Shown in pieces: positions 1-6,377 of a stretch of DNA of 35,291 bases (positions are counted from its first letter, which is position 1; every line of letters begins with the position of its first letter). Source of the DNA: Nitrososphaerota archaeon (GTDB lineage: Archaea > Thermoproteota > Nitrososphaeria > Nitrososphaerales > CADDZS01); contig JABDCJ010000015.1 in NCBI GenBank assembly GCA_013288145.1, forward strand, positions 7,316 through 42,606. The letters run 5' to 3'. Below the pieces are notes generated by a model that searched no databases, was not told where the DNA came from, and saw only the letters and a program-made list of their open reading frames with translations. A program made the position numbers and the translations under genes.

Positions 1-52
1 TTGCTTCAGTCCCGTCTTCGAAAACGGTCTGTGTCAAAAAGATTCATCAACT
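1..52. repeat. Left arm of a perfect 52-bp inverted repeat
   Basis: Bases 1-52 are the exact reverse complement of 810-861. Pairing stops at 53/809, and its outer limit cannot be seen because it runs off the window. The arm covers the last codons and stop of the winged-helix gene, while its partner covers the upstream region and first codons of the GtrA-like gene. A repeat that ends exactly at the window edge is typical of a foldback chimera or an assembly break at a repeat, so the sequence left of about 53 may not be true genomic neighbourhood. Confidence 0.9.
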
Positions 53-315
53 AGGGACTTGCCCTCGTTGATGCTTGGAACGAGTTCATTGATTTTATCA
101 TAAGCATTCATGAACCTCAGTCCCTTCTCGGTGAGCACGTACAGCTGGGATCCCGCCTCGTATTTGATAAGTTGTCTCTCCTCCAGCAGCTTGAGATACT
201 CCTTCAGCTGAGAGTAAGACATGTACGCGCGGTACATAATGTGAGTCTTCGTAGCCCCGGATCTGATTGATCGGAGCATCGAATCGATTATTTCCGTGCT
301 GCTTCTGTACTTCAT
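34..315 (-). CDS. Archaeal winged-helix transcriptional regulator (HTH_45-like)
   Basis: This small DNA-binding protein of about 93 residues is nearly all one winged-helix domain. It starts MKYRSSTEIID, continues with a recognition-helix region around YMSYSQLKEYLKLL, and has the wing strands LIKYEAGSQLYVLTEKG followed by a C-terminal helix. This layout is characteristic of archaeal ArnR1/HTH_45 regulators. The ATG at 315 was preferred to an upstream in-frame ATG at 360 because a TATA-like element (about 347-353 on this strand) would place the transcript start near 325. Its stop codon and last codons lie inside the 52-bp inverted repeat, so the extreme C-terminus could be an assembly artefact. 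It is divergent from the 67-residue gene at 515 and could regulate it. The target is unknown. Confidence 0.8.
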   Translation of the reverse strand: MKYRSSTEIIDSMLRSIRSGATKTHIMYRAYMSYSQLKEYLKLLEERQLIKYEAGSQLYVLTEKGLRFMNAYDKINELVPSINEGKSLVDESF

Positions 316-483
316 GGCATGTGTGTTTTCCACAAATGAAATAAAAGATTTATGAAACAATCTTCTATTTTTGGCCTACGAATCAAATTTTTCTTCGATC
401 CGTCGATTTAGGGCGTTCTCGTATTGGAATTCAGCGTCTTGCGAAATTTCTCTAGAAAATTCTTTCTTTACTCTTTTTAGCAT

Positions 484-509
484 GTTATATCCATTCTCCA
501 AATGGAGAA
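484..509 (+). promoter_or_regulatory. TATA box plus operator-like palindrome
   Basis: A TATA-like element GTTATATC lies at 484-491, about 27 bases before the ATG at 515, as expected for a leaderless archaeal transcript. Between them is a palindrome TTCTCC-AAAT-GGAGAA (494-509). Archaeal repressors commonly bind between TATA box and start site, so this is a candidate operator. The nearby divergent winged-helix gene is the obvious candidate ligand, by inference only. Confidence 0.55.
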
Positions 510-514
510 AATAA

Positions 515-718
515 ATGTCCAAAACGAACGTGAATCTCGGCCAATCAATAGACAGCATAAAGAGCCAGCTTACGAATTACGGAACGCAAATCCAGGAATA
601 CCTGAAAAATGTAAACGCGACGGTTGAAGATTACAAATTCTCGATTGAGAAGAGGGAAAATGGCGGCCTGTCAATAGACATCGAATTCAAGGCGACAATC
701 CAGGGAATGCAGCCCTAG
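515..718 (+). CDS. Small hypothetical protein, 67 aa
   Basis: I do not recognise this family. The protein is soluble and has two parts. Residues 1-38 look helical (NLGQSIDSIKSQLTNYGTQIQEYLKNVNATV), and residues 40-65 alternate as beta strands (YKFSIEKRENGGLSIDIEFKATI). It has no cysteines, signal peptide or membrane segment. The ATG sits 27 bases after a TATA-like element, giving a leaderless mRNA, and a palindrome lies between them. The helix-plus-sheet layout resembles small archaeal proteins without known function. It is most likely a real, regulated gene. Confidence 0.65.
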   Translation: MSKTNVNLGQSIDSIKSQLTNYGTQIQEYLKNVNATVEDYKFSIEKRENGGLSIDIEFKATIQGMQP

Positions 719-809
719 AGGGTTTGCACTTTCTCTCCTCCTTTTTTGATTTGAGAATTCAGCACCCCATATAGCATGAAGGTTCATTCAGCCCTCCGTT
801 TTTTTTGAG

Positions 810-861
810 AGTTGATGAATCTTTTTGACACAGACCGTTTTCGAAGACGGGACTGAAGCAA
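810..861. repeat. Right arm of the 52-bp inverted repeat
   Basis: This is the perfect reverse complement of bases 1-52. It spans 15 bases upstream of, and the first 12 codons of, the GtrA-like gene. If one copy is artefactual, the copy at 1-52 is the likelier one, because this arm reads continuously into an intact coding frame. Confidence 0.9.
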
Positions 862-1586
862 GCCGGATTCAAGCCGGTCTCCGGAAGCTAACCAGCCACT
901 ATCCCAACGCTTTTCGGGTTGCAAAGTTTGCAACCGGTAGCGGAATAGGATTTCTTGATAGCGAAATTGTACTCGCGCTGGGGACCTATTTGCTTTACCG
1001 CCAACTCAGCCCGCCACGTGGAGCTTTTTTTTCACCACTTTTTATCGCCATCAATGTTATCGCGTTTGTGGTAGGGGTAACAGTTGCCTTCTTCATAAAC
1101 GAGTCCCTAATAGCTCGCGGGGAAGGACGTAAGATAAGCTACAGTTTTCGCTCCGTGCTGGTAAGATTGGGCAAATTTCAACTGATTTTCTTAGCTGGAA
1201 ACCTTGTAATGGTGGCAGTCGAATTAATCTTGTTAAAGTCATTCGGTTTTCCGGCTGAATTAGGTTTGATTCTAGGAGCGATAGTCTCGTTCCCAATAAG
1301 CTATTTTTTCTCAATGAATTTTATTTGGGAGATCAAGGCTGAAAAAGTAGTCATAAATCGCGGCACGAAGGATTTATCCCCGGTAAGATCAAAAAAGATT
1401 AAACTGCCCCAACTTTTTCCTCGGAATCCGATTTCTACTCTACCAAAACACCTCGTGACTCCGTATGGAAACTATGATGTTAAAATTCAAGAGTACAGGT
1501 TTGATGTTTATCCCGTAACCGGACATGAAGATACGACGACTGGGATCGAATTTGCGCTAAAAGTGGACGTCGAGCCTGAGGGCTAG
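825..1586 (+). CDS. GtrA-like family membrane protein with soluble C-terminal tail
   Basis: This is a 253-residue integral membrane protein. Four hydrophobic segments lie at about residues 39-60, 66-92, 117-137 and 144-165. The first carries a GtrA-like opening (FRVAKFATGSGIGFL), and the third and fourth have the family's spacing. GtrA-family proteins are thought to move polyprenyl-phosphate-linked sugars across membranes for cell-surface glycosylation. The roughly 85-residue tail after the last helix is unusual, being basic and then beta-rich, and GtrA proteins typically end soon after helix 4. No ATG is in frame, because the upstream frame is closed by TGA at 816-818. The TTG at 825 is the first usable start, about 50 bases after a TATA-like CATATAG (769-775). 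The first 12 codons lie in the inverted repeat. A T-run at about 1627-1634 may terminate it. Confidence 0.75.
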   Translation: MTQTVFEDGTEASRIQAGLRKLTSHYPNAFRVAKFATGSGIGFLDSEIVLALGTYLLYRQLSPPRGAFFSPLFIAINVIAFVVGVTVAFFINESLIARGEGRKISYSFRSVLVRLGKFQLIFLAGNLVMVAVELILLKSFGFPAELGLILGAIVSFPISYFFSMNFIWEIKAEKVVINRGTKDLSPVRSKKIKLPQLFPRNPISTLPKHLVTPYGNYDVKIQEYRFDVYPVTGHEDTTTGIEFALKVDVEPEG

Positions 1587-1749
1587 ACAGTTATACTAAG
1601 ATTCATCTAAAATTTAGTTTCTAAGCTTTTTTTTCGATTTAGCTGAAAATAATTCTCAAACTTTCAGACGGAGAATCCTTCTACGCTTAGGTTACTTTCG
1701 CCTCAAATATTGCCGAGCTAGTTACTTCACTAAAGGATGCACGGATAAG

Positions 1750-2001
1750 ATGCGTTCATTTCAGAAAAAGACGAAGCTCGAAGAGGAATTGGATCGCTTA
1801 GAAGAGGACTTTGAGGCAAAGCCTACTCAACAATTGCGGATCATCGGTCACACTATCAGTTGTAAAAATTGTCTGAAAGAATTGGCTGCATTTTATTGTC
1901 CTTGTGGCTCGTTCCTTTGCGCTTTTGATATGGCTTCGCACAAGTGTCTGATTACATTAAGAGAAAGCTTTGCAGATGACTTGAAAAGGGCTCTGCGCTA
2001 G
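1750..2001 (+). CDS. Small zinc-binding protein (B-box-like cysteine pattern)
   Basis: This 83-residue protein begins with a charged, probably coiled helix (residues 6-24, KKTKLEEELDRLEEDFEAK). A compact metal site follows: C38-x2-C41, C50-x-C52, C57, H64, C66. Spacing and composition resemble a truncated B-box or treble-clef zinc finger, which usually mediates protein-protein contacts. There is no DNA-binding signature. ATG 1750 is the first start. It opens a run of small zinc proteins in this part of the window. The specific function is unknown. Confidence 0.65.
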   Translation: MRSFQKKTKLEEELDRLEEDFEAKPTQQLRIIGHTISCKNCLKELAAFYCPCGSFLCAFDMASHKCLITLRESFADDLKRALR

Positions 2002-2054
2002 TCTGGACATTTTTTTCTGCAATCTTTCATCTTTAGGAAAGAGAATAGAGTTCC

Positions 2055-2522
2055 ATGGCAATCCCGATTGCTCTAGTCGAGTTGTGGCAAACGTCCTTCC
2101 GTCAAGGGAAAGCGAAACAGCAAGGAGGGTTGAACTTTTCGCCAGAGCAAGTGAAAAAGTATTCGGAATTCTTCATACATTCATGTTGCATACGCCTTCG
2201 AGAATTCATTGGTCCAACTCGCAGAGTTCTCGAGTAATGTCGTTCAAGTAAGAGCGATCGGCTTCAAGATAGTCTGACCTCCATTCTTCAAGATCATTTG
2301 ATACCAAAGCGCGGTTACGAGATAGATGATTAGGAGAATCGAGAATCGCTTCCAGGATACCGGGCAATCGCGCCTGATGTTTTTGTACCCATGTTATGGG
2401 TTGAAAGAATGAAACTGAAGCCAAGGGACAAGGTAGTTGTATCGAGACCCGCGGCAGAATATTCGATCCCGCCGCCAGCGGTCTTAGACGGCAAGTTTGA
2501 ACTAGAACTTTCTTCTCGTTGA
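2055..2522 (+). pseudogene. Possible decayed gene: one frame with two in-frame stops
   Basis: From ATG 2055 the same frame stays protein-like to TGA 2520, interrupted only by TAA at 2235 and TAG at 2331. The middle piece reads like a helical segment (SDRLQDSLTSILQDHLIPK) and the last like strands and turns (APDVFVPMLWVERMKLK, then DKVVVSRPAAEYSIPPPAVL). Together they would form a protein of about 153 residues. I do not recognise the family, and a nuclease-like fold is only a guess. The alternative is a 129-codon open frame on the opposite strand (2206-2595) that overlaps the next gene head-on. Both may be non-coding. Confidence 0.3.
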
Positions 2523-2568
2523 TTTCCTCAATTAATTGAAATATCGATGTTCTTTTGACGGGGAGACC

Positions 2569-2769
2569 ATGGCCAACCAAAAACTTGTTGGACACAAGTT
2601 AGCAGGAGAAACTCGTGAGGAAGTTCTCGACTCCTCACAGAAAAATGTAGTCTACGCTCCTTGCATGAGTTGCAGGAGACATCCGCATTTTCCGCATATC
2701 GCTCCCGTTACCCGTCATATCGAAGGTATCTGCGCGATTTGTGGAGCATACTCTGATGCGGCGCGTTGA
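2569..2769 (+). CDS. Zinc microprotein, family A (paralogue of 12050-12274)
   Basis: This is a 66-residue protein with two CxxC knuckles, C32-x2-C35 and C55-x2-C58-G. Between them is a conserved-looking stretch with R-H, F-P-x-I, V-T and a histidine. The protein at 12050-12274 matches it without gaps across this core, including the exact 20-residue offset between knuckles, so the two define a paralogous family. The N-terminal 28 residues are polar and differ between the copies. ATG 2569 was chosen over an in-frame TTG at 2536 because the extra residues have no counterpart. It overlaps the next short frame, suggesting translational coupling. The role is unknown; a metal-stabilised adaptor or nucleic-acid contact is possible. 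Confidence 0.7.
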   Translation: MANQKLVGHKLAGETREEVLDSSQKNVVYAPCMSCRRHPHFPHIAPVTRHIEGICAICGAYSDAAR

Positions 2770-2959
2770 GGATTCGTGGAAATCCGTGAGCGATACCAGC
2801 GTGAAACCCGAAAATGAACACATGAATCGGAAAGAAGAGCCCACAAAAGCTCCCACGCCCGATAAGCTGGACCGCTCGATGAAAGGCGCGAAGGATCGCA
2901 AGCCTTACCCCTTGACCGAAGAGGAAGCAACGCCGAATATTCCGGGATCGCAAAAGTAA
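2756..2959 (+). CDS. Small disordered, charged protein (uncertain)
   Basis: This frame of 67 residues overlaps the end of the zinc microprotein gene by 14 bases. It is rich in Lys, Glu, Pro, Asp and Arg, with no hydrophobic core (KEEPTKAPTPDKLDRSMKG). Such a composition suits an intrinsically disordered stress or nucleic-acid-associated peptide. An internal ATG at 2822 would give a 45-residue version that begins MNRKEEPTK and does not overlap. I do not recognise the family. The overlap favours coupled translation if the gene is real. Confidence 0.4.
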   Translation: MRRVEDSWKSVSDTSVKPENEHMNRKEEPTKAPTPDKLDRSMKGAKDRKPYPLTEEEATPNIPGSQK

Positions 2960-3023
2960 CTAAACAAGGACTAGAAGAGTCAACGACACCATATTTCTCG
3001 AATTCAGCACCTCTTATTGTTCG

Positions 3024-3435
3024 TTGAAATCGCGCGTGAGCGCGCCGGCTGTTACCGAGCAAACTAGCCTAACGCCAAATTCGCAGTCAACCAGGTTTGA
3101 CCCGGCAGTCTCTGGACTGAGGGGTGTTTCTGCATTTGGCGTCGCGTTGTTTCACGCGTCGTCCTCAATCACAATGCCGTTCTTCGCAATCACCAACAAC
3201 CTCTACCTTGGAGTGCCTGTTTTCCTCATGATGAGCATGTCACTGCTCTTGCGACGCATTGATTTTCGGTCTCGCGGGACTTTTGTACTCCGTAATTTGC
3301 GCATTTGCGATAGAATTTTCATTGCGCCCTCAAGAGATAATCCGGCGTCTTAGCAAAAGTTACGGTCCATTCAGATTGCGATCGAGATCTCGCAGGAAAA
3401 TGCCTCCATACTCAAACTATGGAATCGAAAATTAG
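3024..3435 (+). pseudogene. Acyltransferase-3 (OafA/YrhL-like) remnant: N- and C-terminal ends joined
   Basis: The first frame (3024-3353) opens like a membrane O-acyltransferase of family 3: FDPAVSGLRGVSAFGVALFHA, then LGVPVFLMMSMSLLLRRID. Such proteins are about 350-400 residues, but this frame loses the family pattern after about 80 residues. In the +1-shifted frame from about 3265 to the TAG at 3433 there is a typical last transmembrane helix and basic tail (FGLAGLLYSVICAFAIEF, then SLRPQEIIRRLSKSYG). The gene therefore seems to have lost its middle, including most membrane helices, with an out-of-frame junction near 3255-3268. It is non-functional as an acyltransferase. Members normally acylate cell-surface glycans. 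Confidence 0.65.
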
Positions 3436-3524
3436 AAGTCAGCGCCTAATTGTATCAGGGATTTCTATAGAAGTTAGAGTGCACTCATATAGACAACCAC
3501 CGAGTATCCAAACTTCGATAAGAC

Positions 3525-3698
3525 ATGGGATTACTCAACCTGGTGGCAGTTATCGTCATACTGTTCATCATATTCGCAGTTCTTGGATTCGGAGGAATCG
3601 CAGCGGTGCTTGGAAGCCTGCTGTACCTGCTCATCATAGTCATCGTGATAATCTTCCTCGTAAGTCTCGTCGCGGGAAGATCGTGGTACGGCTTCTAA
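3525..3698 (+). CDS. DUF1328/YtjA-like small membrane protein, 57 aa
   Basis: This 57-residue protein is almost wholly hydrophobic, with two helices (residues about 4-24 and 30-50) around the glycine turn VLGFGGIAAVLGSLLYLL and the end FLVSLVAGRSWYGF. The LGFGGIA turn and the closing SLVAG are the hallmark of the DUF1328 (YtjA) family. Those are stress-associated inner-membrane microproteins known mainly from bacteria. A TATA-like CATATAG at about 3487-3493 precedes the ATG by about 35 bases. It lies beside a CsbD-like gene, another bacterial-type stress protein, so lateral acquisition of a small stress locus is plausible. The biochemical role is unknown. Confidence 0.75.
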   Translation: MGLLNLVAVIVILFIIFAVLGFGGIAAVLGSLLYLLIIVIVIIFLVSLVAGRSWYGF

Positions 3699-3900
3699 CA
3701 ATTCGGCCGCTTGAAATCACAAGCCGATAGGACGCCTCAGAGCAGATTGCGAGCTGATCGAAGGGCTCGCAGATTCCAATTTTTACAAATAACGAATTTT
3801 TCAAGACCCTGATTTTCGCTTTTTTCTTGGAACTAAAACAAAAAAATTGACGGCCGTCTTTCCTACACGAGATTGCGGAATCGGAAGAGAAAAGTACCGC

Positions 3901-3979
3901 CTCCCACATTCTCCAGCCCTTAGGTGGCAGGTTTCAGAAAGGGCGAAAACAAAACCTGCTCCACGTTGGGGAGTGGGAG
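3901..3979. other. Candidate structured RNA in a 490-base gene-poor stretch (3699-4188)
   Basis: The stretch 3699-4188 holds no convincing gene. Inside it, CTCCCAC (3901-3907) pairs perfectly with GTGGGAG (3973-3979), and GCAGGTTT (3927-3934) pairs perfectly with AAACCTGC (3952-3959). The inner helix is extended by GTG/CAC after a two-base bulge. The two nested helices make a closed fold of about 80 bases. It could be a small RNA, a 5' leader or chance. I see no T-run directly after it and match no known RNA family. Confidence 0.3.
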
Positions 3980-4188
3980 AGGAGATTTATTCCGGGGACG
4001 TCCAATCTACAAGGCCTCAGCCAATTAAGTGCGTAACTCTACATTTTTCGAAAAGAAATACACATTCTATTTCTAAAACTCATTTCCTAATGTGAATCTA
4101 GAATAGATAACATGGACCCATATCTCTTCCCGTACAAATTCTACCTTTCGACTAAATAGTTCACATCTCACTGTACATTGATCCGAAA

Positions 4189-4359
4189 ATGCCTGAAGAA
4201 AGAATCGAAGGCAAAGAGAGAAAGGAGTATGGAAAGGCCGAGGAAAAGATTGGAGAGGGATTCGGCGACGACAGCATGGAGATGGTTGGCAAGGCCGAGA
4301 AAGAGTACGGTAAAGCGGAAGAGAAAGTAGGCAAACAGAAAGAGAAAAAGGGAATGTAA
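4189..4359 (+). CDS. CsbD-like general stress protein, 56 aa
   Basis: This 56-residue protein is highly charged, without cysteines or hydrophobic segments. It is an internal duplication: ERKEYGKAEEKIG near residues 10-22 recurs as EKEYGKAEEKVG near residues 35-46. The Lys/Glu/Gly composition with repeated KAEEKxG motifs matches CsbD-like proteins (PF05532), induced by stress in bacteria and with an unknown molecular role. ATG 4189 opens the frame, and the opposite strand is open only as a mirror of the repeats. A C2H2 frame starts 21 bases downstream, so the two may be cotranscribed. Confidence 0.75.
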   Translation: MPEERIEGKERKEYGKAEEKIGEGFGDDSMEMVGKAEKEYGKAEEKVGKQKEKKGM

Positions 4360-4380
4360 GAAAGCAAAGGTGTCATTTTT

Positions 4381-4557
4381 TTGTCGACATCACCAAACCC
4401 GACACCTATCCTTTCGCCCGTTCCAGCACCAATCTAGGCTAGAAGTAATTCTTCTGAAAAAGACGAGTCATTAAATTGCGAGACTTGCGGGGCAAGCTTT
4501 GACAGCAAAGAAGAGCTGGAACACAACGAAGAAAACCACGCTGAAGAGCTGAGCTAA
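4381..4557 (+). pseudogene. Small C2H2 zinc-finger protein interrupted by an in-frame TAG
   Basis: The frame after TAG 4435 encodes a polar linker and one C2H2 finger (CETCGASFDSKEELEHNEENH minus its last residue; C-x2-C-x11-H-x4-H), ending at TAA 4555. There is no ATG, GTG or TTG between that TAG and the finger. The same frame is open upstream to a TTG at 4381, preceded by a purine-rich AAAGGTG (about 4367-4373) at ribosome-binding distance. The likely original gene is therefore TTG 4381 to TAA 4557 with one nonsense codon after 18 residues. Sequencing error, true inactivation or use of a non-standard start are the alternatives. Single-finger proteins of this type are frequent in Thaumarchaeota. 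Confidence 0.5.
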
Positions 4558-4566
4558 GGGCTCAGC
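4548..4566 (+). terminator. Stem-loop over the C2H2 stop codon
   Basis: GCTGAGC (4548-4554) and GCTCAGC (4560-4566) form a perfect 7-bp stem with a TAAGG loop containing the stop codon. No clear T-run follows, so it may be a terminator or an mRNA 3' end structure. Confidence 0.35.
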
Positions 4567-4632
4567 TTCCCTCACTGTGGGTAATATTCAGTCATCCGAG
4601 CCTTTAGTTTTCTAGAAAAATCTTCTCTAGTG

Positions 4633-4640
4633 TATATATT
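4633..4640 (+). promoter_or_regulatory. TATA box of the histidine kinase operon
   Basis: TATATATT, within an AT-rich block at 4631-4644, is one of the clearest archaeal TATA boxes in the window. Transcription would begin near 4660. This excludes the GTG at 4630, which lies inside the box, and supports the in-frame TTG at 4669 as the kinase start. Confidence 0.6.
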
Positions 4641-4668
4641 AAATCCCGAAGAAAAATCCGGCAATTTA

Positions 4669-6366
4669 TTGTCTTCGACTTTCGATAGACAGAACGAGAA
4701 ATCCCGACGCTTGTCGGATATTTCGCAGAGTTCCTCTAACCTGCCCCAAGAGACAAGGGTCGTCAACGGGGCGGAAATTACGCCGCTGGCGATTGCTTTT
4801 CTTCAACGAGCTACTTCTTCTTACCTTAAGATCGCAACAAATCGGATTACACCGACGGATCGAAAAGCTGGTTTGGAATTTTCAAAAGCGTTGTTTGAAT
4901 TGAACCCCGGCTTCAGTTACCAGCTGATTACCGATATCCAAGTTGATAATCTAGAATACTACAGATCGCTGGCTGGAATGGGTGTTCAAGTAAGGCACTT
5001 GGAGAACAACAAGATTAGCTTCGCTTTTTCTGCAAATGAATACATGACCGCAGAGCTTGCAGCAATTGAAAAACAGACCGCCACGGGAGCGAGCGTTCCA
5101 AGCGAGATAATTTGGAGCACGAAATCTGATCTGATCCTGCAGGCTGGCCAAATGTTTCAGATGATGTGGAGCATGTCGATTCCCGCAGAAGTTAGAATTC
5201 ACCAGCTCGTGTCCGGCTCCGATTCAACCGGCGAAACGAGACTTATCTCCGACATGAACGAGGTATTCAGGATCGGAAAAGAGATGACCGAACGGTGTAG
5301 CGAGTCCGCGCTCTTGATTCTGGCATCTCCAAAGACCGTCACCCGAAATAGCGAGAGCTTCGAGAGGTTGACAACGCTTCAAAAGGAGAGACAATTCAGG
5401 ATCAGGGTGCTCTCTCCGGAGGTTAACACTCCCGTCATGAAAATTCTCCCAGGAGCTGAATGGAGAAAGATAGAGCCGATGAACGTGAGCATCATCATTT
5501 ACGATATGAAGGACATGTTCATAACCCAGTACGGCGACATGGAGGCAAATTCGACACAGACCGCGGTATTCTCCAACATTTACACCACTAATCGTCATAC
5601 AATAGCTGGAATGGCTTCAGTCTTTGATGCACTGTGGAAAGAAAGCGAACTAAGGGAAATGGAAGAAAGGAGTAGAAAACAAGCGCAGCTCCTACAGGAC
5701 ATACTTACGCACGACATTCGAAACTACAACCAGATTTCTCGATTGAGCGGGGAGCTCGTACTCGAGCGCCTAAGAGCCGCCGGAGATCTAGAGGGATCGG
5801 GATTGGTTGAAGATATGCTCGAGGCTATCGATGGCGCCTCTGCGCTTGCGGAGAAGGGCAAGAAGCTCGGCAAAATTCTATCGGAGGAAAACCCGGAGCT
5901 GGGGCCGATCGATCTCATGGAATCAATCGAAAAATCGATGGTACTGGTAAGGCAGGCCTTTTCTGAGAAAATCATCAGAGAGGAAACTCAACTCTTGGAA
6001 AAAAGACTGGTCGTAACTGCAGACGATCTTCTGAATGAAGTTTTTACAAACATATTTTCAAACTCGGCAAAGTACACGGACTCTAAAGTTGTCGAAATTG
6101 AAATCGATGCCCAGGTCGACGGGCCCTATGCTAAAATATCGATCGCCGACAACGGAGCGGGCATCGCAGACGAAGTCAGGGACAAGATATTCGAAAGATT
6201 TGTCGCCGGGGCGAGAGGAAGTGGTCTCGGCATGTCAATAGTTCATGCGCTGGTCGTAAACAGGTACCGAGGAAAGGTCACCGCAGAAAATCGTGGTAAC
6301 GGTTCCGGCGCCGTGGTCAGAATCTGGCTTCCACTATCTGAATCAAAGGAAAATGTACGAGATTAG
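4669..6366 (+). CDS. Soluble sensor histidine kinase
   Basis: This protein autophosphorylates on His and passes the phosphate to a response regulator, probably the next gene. No transmembrane segment or signal peptide is visible, so it should sense a cytoplasmic signal. Residues about 40-320 form an N-terminal region whose alternating strands and helices resemble the phospholipase-D-like effector domain of archaeal TrmB-type proteins (by inference). A dimerisation/H-box region follows with the phosphoacceptor His (codon 5710-5712) in HDIRNYNQ. The ATPase domain shows the N-box NEVFTNIFSNSAKYTD, G1 DNGAGI, F-box FERF and G2 GSGLGMSIVHAL. The frame is open from GTG 4630, but a TATA box covers that codon, so TTG 4669 is preferred. 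The response regulator starts 11 bases after the stop. Confidence 0.88.
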   Translation: MSSTFDRQNEKSRRLSDISQSSSNLPQETRVVNGAEITPLAIAFLQRATSSYLKIATNRITPTDRKAGLEFSKALFELNPGFSYQLITDIQVDNLEYYRSLAGMGVQVRHLENNKISFAFSANEYMTAELAAIEKQTATGASVPSEIIWSTKSDLILQAGQMFQMMWSMSIPAEVRIHQLVSGSDSTGETRLISDMNEVFRIGKEMTERCSESALLILASPKTVTRNSESFERLTTLQKERQFRIRVLSPEVNTPVMKILPGAEWRKIEPMNVSIIIYDMKDMFITQYGDMEANSTQTAVFSNIYTTNRHTIAGMASVFDALWKESELREMEERSRKQAQLLQDILTHDIRNYNQISRLSGELVLERLRAAGDLEGSGLVEDMLEAIDGASALAEKGKKLGKILSEENPELGPIDLMESIEKSMVLVRQAFSEKIIREETQLLEKRLVVTADDLLNEVFTNIFSNSAKYTDSKVVEIEIDAQVDGPYAKISIADNGAGIADEVRDKIFERFVAGARGSGLGMSIVHALVVNRYRGKVTAENRGNGSGAVVRIWLPLSESKENVRD

Positions 6367-6377
6367 GATCGTCGATA

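Noticed and set aside
376..558. 60-codon minus-strand frame antisense to the 67-residue gene
   Set aside because: The only TATA-like element near its possible ATG (483) serves the plus-strand gene, and the reading frame overlaps that gene's start.
1093..1314. 73-codon frame antisense to the GtrA-like gene
   Set aside because: It lies wholly within a well-supported membrane-protein gene, with no promoter.
3419..3730. 103-codon frame covering the DUF1328-like gene
   Set aside because: It is Arg/His/Ser-rich without fold pattern, whereas the overlapping frame at 3525-3698 matches a known small membrane family.
3640..4095. Two open frames of 82-89 codons in the spacer
   Set aside because: They have no fold-like pattern and are basic or Cys/Ser-rich by chance. 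One runs antisense into the DUF1328-like gene.
4161..4376. 71-codon frame antisense to the CsbD-like gene
   Set aside because: Its Ser/Pro/Phe/Leu repeats are the complement of the Lys/Glu/Gly repeats in the real gene.
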